DNA from: Acidilobaceae archaeon
Lineage (GTDB): Archaea; Thermoproteota; Thermoprotei_A; Sulfolobales; Acidilobaceae
Direction of reading: 5' to 3'
Length of the DNA: 10,086 nt
NCBI GenBank assembly: GCA_026985435.1
Contig: JALSQL010000090.1
Location: 1-10,086, forward strand
Within the stretch, counting starts at the first letter, position 1; each line of letters begins with the position of its first letter. The notes beneath the pieces are model-generated. The model did no database searches, had not been told where the DNA came from, and saw only the letters and a list, made by a program, of their open reading frames with translations. Of this stretch, positions 6,489 through 10,086 are shown in pieces. Made by a program: the position numbers and the translations under genes.

Positions 6489-6526
6489 CCCGGTACGTGT
6501 CGCTCGCACCCGCGGGGGTGCTGGGG

Positions 6527-6880
6527 ATGGTCGCGGGCGCAGCCTGCAGCCTCGGCCTGAGGGGCCTCCTCGCCCTGCTGGTGGTGGGGTATGTTGGGAT
6601 AAACTTCGCCGCCGACCTGCCGGCTTTCCTGGTGGCGGAGAACGTCTTCTACGCCGCAGTATACCTGGCTGGCATACTCTTCTATGGCAACCCGAGGGTT
6701 CTCGAGGCCGTGTCGATCATAGCCGCCTTCAACGCCGGGAGGGTTTCGAGGAGCGTGGTAACCCCCGAGGGTAGGCTGTTCAACGACAAGCCGCAGGTCG
6801 TCGCCTCCCACGCCGCCCTGACGCTGCTGGTCCTAGCCGCCGCCGTCGCCGCGCTGCTCTGCAGCAGGAGGGCGGGCTGA
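6527..6880 (+). CDS. Small integral membrane protein of unknown function
   Basis: I do not recognise this 117-residue protein. It is mostly hydrophobic. The clearest membrane segments are near residues 8-26 (LGLRGLLALLVVGYVGINFA), 38-54 (ENVFYAAVYLAGILFY) and 92-112 (VASHAALTLLVLAAAVAALL), with a weaker one at 58-70. A polar loop at about 71-90 carries Arg/Lys and Asp. It ends in SRRAG, a positive end that may be cytoplasmic. No catalytic motif is seen. ATG 6527 has GGGGGTG 6 bases upstream. GTG 6518 is part of that motif, and GTG 6497 lies upstream of the predicted transcription start. It is divergent from the AOR operon and followed by a separate promoter for sufC, so it is probably monocistronic. 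Its base composition matches its neighbours. Confidence 0.72.
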   Translation: MVAGAACSLGLRGLLALLVVGYVGINFAADLPAFLVAENVFYAAVYLAGILFYGNPRVLEAVSIIAAFNAGRVSRSVVTPEGRLFNDKPQVVASHAALTLLVLAAAVAALLCSRRAG

Positions 6881-6910
6881 GCATTTCTGGGTGGGGGACA
6901 CTTGCTAACC

Positions 6911-6918
6911 CTTAAATA
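6911..6918 (+). promoter_or_regulatory. Candidate TATA box for the suf operon
   Basis: CTTAAATA is the strongest A+T-rich box in the 6881-6975 gap. Transcription would start near 6940, leaving a leader of about 36 bases before sufC. The preceding CTTGCTAACC is only a weak BRE. Confidence 0.55.
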
Positions 6919-6943
6919 TGCTGGACGGGAGTGGAGGCTGGGA

Positions 6944-6960
6944 GTTAAACGGCGTTAAAG
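6944..6960 (+). repeat. Paired GTTAAA repeats in the sufC leader
   Basis: GTTAAA occurs twice (6944-6949 and 6955-6960) with starts 11 bases apart, that is, about one helical turn, just downstream of the predicted transcription start. This is a possible operator for a regulator of Fe-S assembly, or a weak second TATA. It is speculative. Confidence 0.3.
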
Positions 6961-6975
6961 GTGAGGGTGGTAGGA

Positions 6976-7746
6976 GTGCCCGAGCTGCTGGAGGTGCGGA
7001 GCCTCCACGTGGACGTCGAGGGCAAGAGGGTGCTGAGGGGGGTCGACCTAACCCTGAGGCAGGGCGAGATACACGCGGTCATGGGGCCAAACGGGAGCGG
7101 CAAGAGCACCCTGGCCTACACGATAGCGGGCAGGCCCGGCTACGAGGTCGTCGAGGGTGACATACTGCTGGAGGGGGAGAGCATAGTGGACCTCGAGCCC
7201 GAGGAGCGCGCCCTGAAGGGCGTGTTCCTGGGCTTCCAGGAGCCCCCGCCCCTGCCGGGTGTGAGGCTCAGCTCGCTGGTCGTGGCGGCGGTCAACAAGA
7301 GGATGGGCGTCGAGAGCCTGAGCAGGGCGGCCGACCCCAAGGTCTTCGGGAGGCTCGTCGCGGCCCTCCAGAGGGTGGGCCTGACCGCCGAGTACGCCCA
7401 GAGGGAGCTCCACGTTGGCTTCAGCGGCGGCGAGAAGAAGAGGGTTGAGGTGGCCCAGGCTCTCGTGCTCGACCCGAAGGTCGTGATACTAGACGAGCCC
7501 GACTCGGGGCTCGACATAGACGGTGTCAGGGTTGTGGCCTCGATAATCCGGGATCTGCGCGAGAGCGGTAAGGGGGTCCTCCTCATAACCCACTACGCTA
7601 GGCTCCTCCAGTACGTGAAGCCCGACCGCGTGACGGTCCTGGTCGATGGCCGCGTGGCCGCTCGGGGAGGCCCCGAGCTGGCCGAGGAGATCGAGAGGAA
7701 GGGGTACGGCGCCGTGGCGGGCCAGGCGCCCGCCGGCACTGCCTAG
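6976..7746 (+). CDS. sufC: Fe-S cluster assembly ATPase SufC
   Basis: SufC is the soluble ABC-type ATPase that drives the SufB/SufD scaffold during Fe-S cluster building in the cytoplasm. Numbered from GTG 6976 (256 residues), it has Walker A GPNGSGKST at 37-45, the Q-loop Gln88 in GFQEPPPLPGV, the signature FSGGEKKR at 149-156, Walker B VVILDEP at 169-175, the D-loop SGLD, and the switch His206 in LLITHYARLL. GFQEPPPLPGV and the EKK version of the signature set SufC apart from transporter ABC proteins, and it has no membrane partner. GTG 6976 has GGTGG 5 bases upstream and gives the usual short N-terminus PELLEVRSLHVDVEGK. GTG 6961 and 6967 are possible but poorly spaced. It is the first gene of sufCBD, with its stop 14 bases before the preferred sufB start. 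Confidence 0.96.
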   Translation: MPELLEVRSLHVDVEGKRVLRGVDLTLRQGEIHAVMGPNGSGKSTLAYTIAGRPGYEVVEGDILLEGESIVDLEPEERALKGVFLGFQEPPPLPGVRLSSLVVAAVNKRMGVESLSRAADPKVFGRLVAALQRVGLTAEYAQRELHVGFSGGEKKRVEVAQALVLDPKVVILDEPDSGLDIDGVRVVASIIRDLRESGKGVLLITHYARLLQYVKPDRVTVLVDGRVAARGGPELAEEIERKGYGAVAGQAPAGTA

Positions 7747-7747
7747 T

Positions 7748-7754
7748 GGGGGTG
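7748..7754 (+). promoter_or_regulatory. Ribosome binding site that decides the sufB start
   Basis: GGGGGTG lies 6 bases before GTG 7761. The in-frame GTG 7752 is inside it. The longest start, GTG 7746, overlaps the sufC stop by one base but has no upstream ribosome binding site. Confidence 0.5.
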
Positions 7755-7760
7755 GGGCCC

Positions 7761-9179
7761 GTGGAGAGTGCTAGGAGCCTCCTCCCGGAGAGGCTCCCCG
7801 AGGAGATACTGGGCTACGCCTCCCCCACCCGGGCTAAGCTGGAGTTCAGGGGGAGGATCTCCAGGAGCCTGATAGAGGAGATATCGAGGGTCAAGAAGGA
7901 GCCCGACTGGATGCGGCGCCTGAGGCTGAGGGCTCTGGAGCTGTTCGAGAAGCTGCCGACGCCTAACTGGGTGATAGGGGTCGACGAGATAGACCTGGAC
8001 GAGCTCTCGCACTATGTGAAGCCGGAGGTCGACGCCCCCGCGGAGAGCTGGGACGAGCTCCCCAGGGAGATCAGGGAGTACTACGAGAAGCTCGGGATAC
8101 CCGAGCTGGAGGCGAAGCTGCTGGCCGGCCTGAGCGTCCAGTTCGAGAGCGAGACCGTCTACCACAAGGTCAAGGAGTTCCTCGAGAAGAGGGGCGTCAT
8201 AATGCTGCCCATGGAGGAGGCGGTGCGCCGCTACCCGGACCTGGTGAAGCAGTACTTCGCCCGCGTCTTCCCGCCGTCCGACCACAAGTTCGCGGCGCTC
8301 CACGTGGCGCTGTGGAGCGGCGGCGCCTTCGTATACGTGCCCAAGGGCGTCAGGATATACGAGCCCGTCGAGGCCTTCTTCCTGATAGGCAGGAGCCTCG
8401 AGGCGCAGTTCGAGCACACGCTAGTGGTGGCCGACGAGGGGAGCTACATACACTTCATAGAGGGCTGCAGCGCGCCGATGTTCAAGGGCTACAGCTTCCA
8501 CGACGGGATGGTCGAGATATACGCCCATAGGAACTCGGTCGTCAAGTTCACAACGATACAGAACTGGAGTAGGAACGTGATAAACTTCAACAACAAGAGG
8601 GGCATAGCCGAGGAGGGAGCCAGGATAGACTGGATAGAGGGCAGCATTGGGAGCAAGATAACGTACACGTACCCGTCGACGGTGCTGAGGGGGAGGGGTT
8701 CCTCGAGTTCTAGCATAGTGGTGCAGCTAGCCAAGGGGCCCTACATCAAGGATAGCGGGAGCAAGATGATACACCTGGCCCCCGACACGAGGAGCAGGAT
8801 AGTGAACAAGAGCATAAGCGTGGACGGCGGCGTGAACATCTACAGGGGGCTCGTGAGGATAGCGAAGGGGGCCAGGAGGGCGAGGGCCCACGTGGAGTGC
8901 CAGAGCCTCATACTCGACGATAGGAGCGTCGCCTACACCTACCCCCACAACCAGGTCGACGAGCCCACCGCGCAGGTGACCCACGAGGCCACCACGGGGA
9001 GGATAGGCGAGGACCAGCTCTTCTACCTCCAGCAGAGGGGGCTCACCGAGCAGGAGGCCACGAGCCTGCTCGTCATGGGCTTCCTGGAGGACGTGATGGG
9101 AGACCTGCCGTTCGAGTACGCTGCGGTGCTTAGGAGGGTGATCGAGATTGAGTTCGCGAGGCTCGGCGGCGTTGGCTAA
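7761..9179 (+). CDS. sufB: Fe-S cluster assembly scaffold SufB
   Basis: SufB is the scaffold of the SufBCD complex, where sulfur and iron are put together. From GTG 7761 it has 472 residues, close to the family's usual size. The N-terminal helical part has KKEPDWMRRLRLRALELFEK and the motif PTPNW. The beta-helix core includes FVYVPKGVRI, HFIEGCSAPMF (Cys236) and HVECQSLIL (Cys380). Those two cysteines match the positions I recall as functional in E. coli SufB (Cys254 and Cys405). The end THEATTGRIGEDQLFYLQQRGL is a strong SufB hallmark and separates it from SufD. The alternative GTG 7746 would add five residues and overlap the sufC stop by one base, which would suit translational coupling. 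The last 32 bases overlap the preferred sufD start. Confidence 0.96.
   Translation: MESARSLLPERLPEEILGYASPTRAKLEFRGRISRSLIEEISRVKKEPDWMRRLRLRALELFEKLPTPNWVIGVDEIDLDELSHYVKPEVDAPAESWDELPREIREYYEKLGIPELEAKLLAGLSVQFESETVYHKVKEFLEKRGVIMLPMEEAVRRYPDLVKQYFARVFPPSDHKFAALHVALWSGGAFVYVPKGVRIYEPVEAFFLIGRSLEAQFEHTLVVADEGSYIHFIEGCSAPMFKGYSFHDGMVEIYAHRNSVVKFTTIQNWSRNVINFNNKRGIAEEGARIDWIEGSIGSKITYTYPSTVLRGRGSSSSSIVVQLAKGPYIKDSGSKMIHLAPDTRSRIVNKSISVDGGVNIYRGLVRIAKGARRARAHVECQSLILDDRSVAYTYPHNQVDEPTAQVTHEATTGRIGEDQLFYLQQRGLTEQEATSLLVMGFLEDVMGDLPFEYAAVLRRVIEIEFARLGGVG
9133..9140 (+). promoter_or_regulatory. Ribosome binding site for sufD inside sufB
   Basis: GGAGGGTG is within the last codons of sufB, 7 bases before TTG 9148 in the sufD frame. 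An in-frame stop (TGA 9139-9141) limits any longer start. TTG 9172 is the only other start before the conserved region and has no clear site. Confidence 0.5.
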
Positions 9180-10086
9180 GCCCCTAACCAGGGAGGAGCT
9201 CGAGGAGCTCGCCCGCAGGCTGCCCTACCAGAGGGTGAGGGACAGCCCCACCCACCCATACTACACGAACTGGAAGGCGTTCCAGCTAGTCGAGGCCGGG
9301 GAGCTGGCCCGCGAGGCCGCGGAGCCGCCCTTCACCGCCAAGGCCCAGCCGACGGCGCTGCTCTACCCGGCTGGGGTGAGGGTCGAGGCCCCGCCGAGGG
9401 GGGTCTACGTCGAGCCGCTCTCGCCGGAGGCCCTAGGCGAGTGGAGGGTGCCCGTGGAGGGCAGGCTAGACGCGCTGCACGCGCTCCGCTGGGCCTCCGG
9501 GCTCAGGGTATGGGCCACGGGCGGCTCGAGGGGCAGGGTCGTGGTGTGGCTGCTGGGCGGGAGGAGCGGCTACGCCGGCTACCACGTGGAGGTCACGGTG
9601 GAGCCCGACGCGGAGCTGGAGCTGGTGCTCGTGGCCTACACCAGCCCGGGCAGCGCCATGACAGCCACCACCCTCTCCAGCGTCGGGGAGCGGGCGACCC
9701 TCCGGCTGGCCTCAGTCAACCTGGGCGGCGGGGCGGTGTACTTCAGGAGGGTGGCAGCCGTGGGCGAGGACGCCAGGGTTGAGTCGAGGATAGCCGCCCT
9801 GGGCGGCGACATGGTGCACGACAGGGAGGACAACTTCATAGTCGGCGCTAGGGGCTCGGCGACTGTCGCCGCCAGCCTGTCTAGCGCCGGCGGCCAGAGG
9901 CTGGACGCCGTGGAGAACGTGATACTCAGGGCGCCCAGCACCGCTGGCAGGGTGACGGCTAGGGGTATAGTGAACGGTCAGTCGTACCTCGTCAGCAGGG
10001 GCGTCGCCAGGGTCGAGAGGCAGGCCAGCGAGGGCTCCGCCGCCTACGAGAGCACGGTGCTGGTTATGGATGAGGGCGGCAAGGGC
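9148..10086 (+). CDS. sufD: Fe-S cluster assembly protein SufD (3' end outside window)
   Basis: This is the SufB paralogue that pairs with SufB and SufC to form the scaffold complex. The 313 visible codons are open to the window end. The N-terminal part (LTREELEELARRLPYQRVRD, then HPYYTNWKAFQ) is followed by a strand-rich region with regular beta-helix turns: YHVEVTVEPDAELELVLVAY, ATLRLASVNLGGGAVYFRRV, VESRIAALGG and AVENVILRAPSTAGRVTARG. Position after sufC and sufB and this beta-helix support SufD. The C-terminal part, where the functional His of SufD lies, is outside the window, so activity cannot be judged. TTG 9148 is preferred because of GGAGGGTG 7 bases upstream, with a 32-base overlap with sufB. 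TTG 9172 (8-base overlap) is the alternative. Confidence 0.88.
   Translation, partial: MSSRGSAALAKPLTREELEELARRLPYQRVRDSPTHPYYTNWKAFQLVEAGELAREAAEPPFTAKAQPTALLYPAGVRVEAPPRGVYVEPLSPEALGEWRVPVEGRLDALHALRWASGLRVWATGGSRGRVVVWLLGGRSGYAGYHVEVTVEPDAELELVLVAYTSPGSAMTATTLSSVGERATLRLASVNLGGGAVYFRRVAAVGEDARVESRIAALGGDMVHDREDNFIVGARGSATVAASLSSAGGQRLDAVENVILRAPSTAGRVTARGIVNGQSYLVSRGVARVERQASEGSAAYESTVLVMDEGGKG

Noticed and set aside
6444..6509. N-terminal extension of the cysteine-rich protein up to 6509
   Set aside because: The region contains the TATA-like element and the GGAGG site for GTG 6443, and the extra residues are Arg/Pro-rich without homology that I can see.
6881..6975. Possible small RNA or tRNA in the gap before sufC
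   Set aside because: No cloverleaf arms, C/D-box motifs or stable hairpin were seen. TATA-like and repeat elements account for the A+T-rich parts.
7743..8417. 224-codon minus-strand frame opposite sufB
   Set aside because: The sufB frame is certain from conserved motifs. The opposite frame is Leu/Gly/Arg/His-rich with no domain.

Overview
The window looks like chromosome of a hyperthermophilic archaeon of the Thermoproteota (Crenarchaeota) with an unusually G+C-rich genome. The evidence is a transcription factor B of crenarchaeal type, a tungsten-type aldehyde ferredoxin oxidoreductase (AOR), an archaeal mevalonate kinase, promoters of the TATA type, AGG/ATA-rich codon use and purine-rich GGAGGTG/GGGGTG ribosome binding sites. 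I cannot name the genus from the sequence alone. The DNA is almost fully coding, and the only non-coding stretches are each about 100 bases or less. I saw no tRNA, rRNA, CRISPR array, insertion sequence or other mobile element.

Layout. (1) Bases 1-2803, plus strand: the 3' part of deoxyribose-phosphate aldolase, then a dihydropteroate-synthase-like protein of the large archaeal kind, then mevalonate kinase, which starts inside the end of the previous gene. The promoter lies upstream of the window. (2) Bases 2804-3948, plus strand: a promoter-rich gap and a TFB paralogue with a divergent reader segment and a basic tail. (3) Bases 6443 down to 3938, minus strand: a cysteine-rich small protein of unknown function, a MoaD/ThiS-family protein with residues added after its Gly-Gly, and AOR. 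AOR converges on tfb, and their ends overlap by 11 bases. (4) Bases 6527-6880, plus strand: a small membrane protein, divergent from the AOR operon and possibly sharing one TATA region with it. (5) Bases 6976-10086, plus strand: sufC, sufB and sufD (cut by the window end), an Fe-S cluster assembly operon with its own promoter.

How the parts fit. The Suf proteins build Fe-S clusters. AOR needs a [4Fe-4S] cluster and a tungsten bis-pterin cofactor, and a MoaD-type sulfur carrier is the family normally used to make the dithiolene of that cofactor. The AOR and Suf operons are therefore plausibly linked in function, although they are transcribed separately. The first operon mixes deoxynucleoside catabolism, a pterin-related enzyme of uncertain role and isoprenoid lipid synthesis, with no obvious common pathway.

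The most noteworthy points are the MoaD-like protein whose Gly-Gly is buried under a 17-residue tail that also carries a TATA-like element for AOR, the six-cysteine unknown protein leading the AOR operon, the 116-base overlap of the pterin-type gene with mevalonate kinase, and a recurring arrangement in which the GTG of the ribosome binding site is itself an in-frame false start. Nothing seen amounts to a clearly new defence or mobile system.
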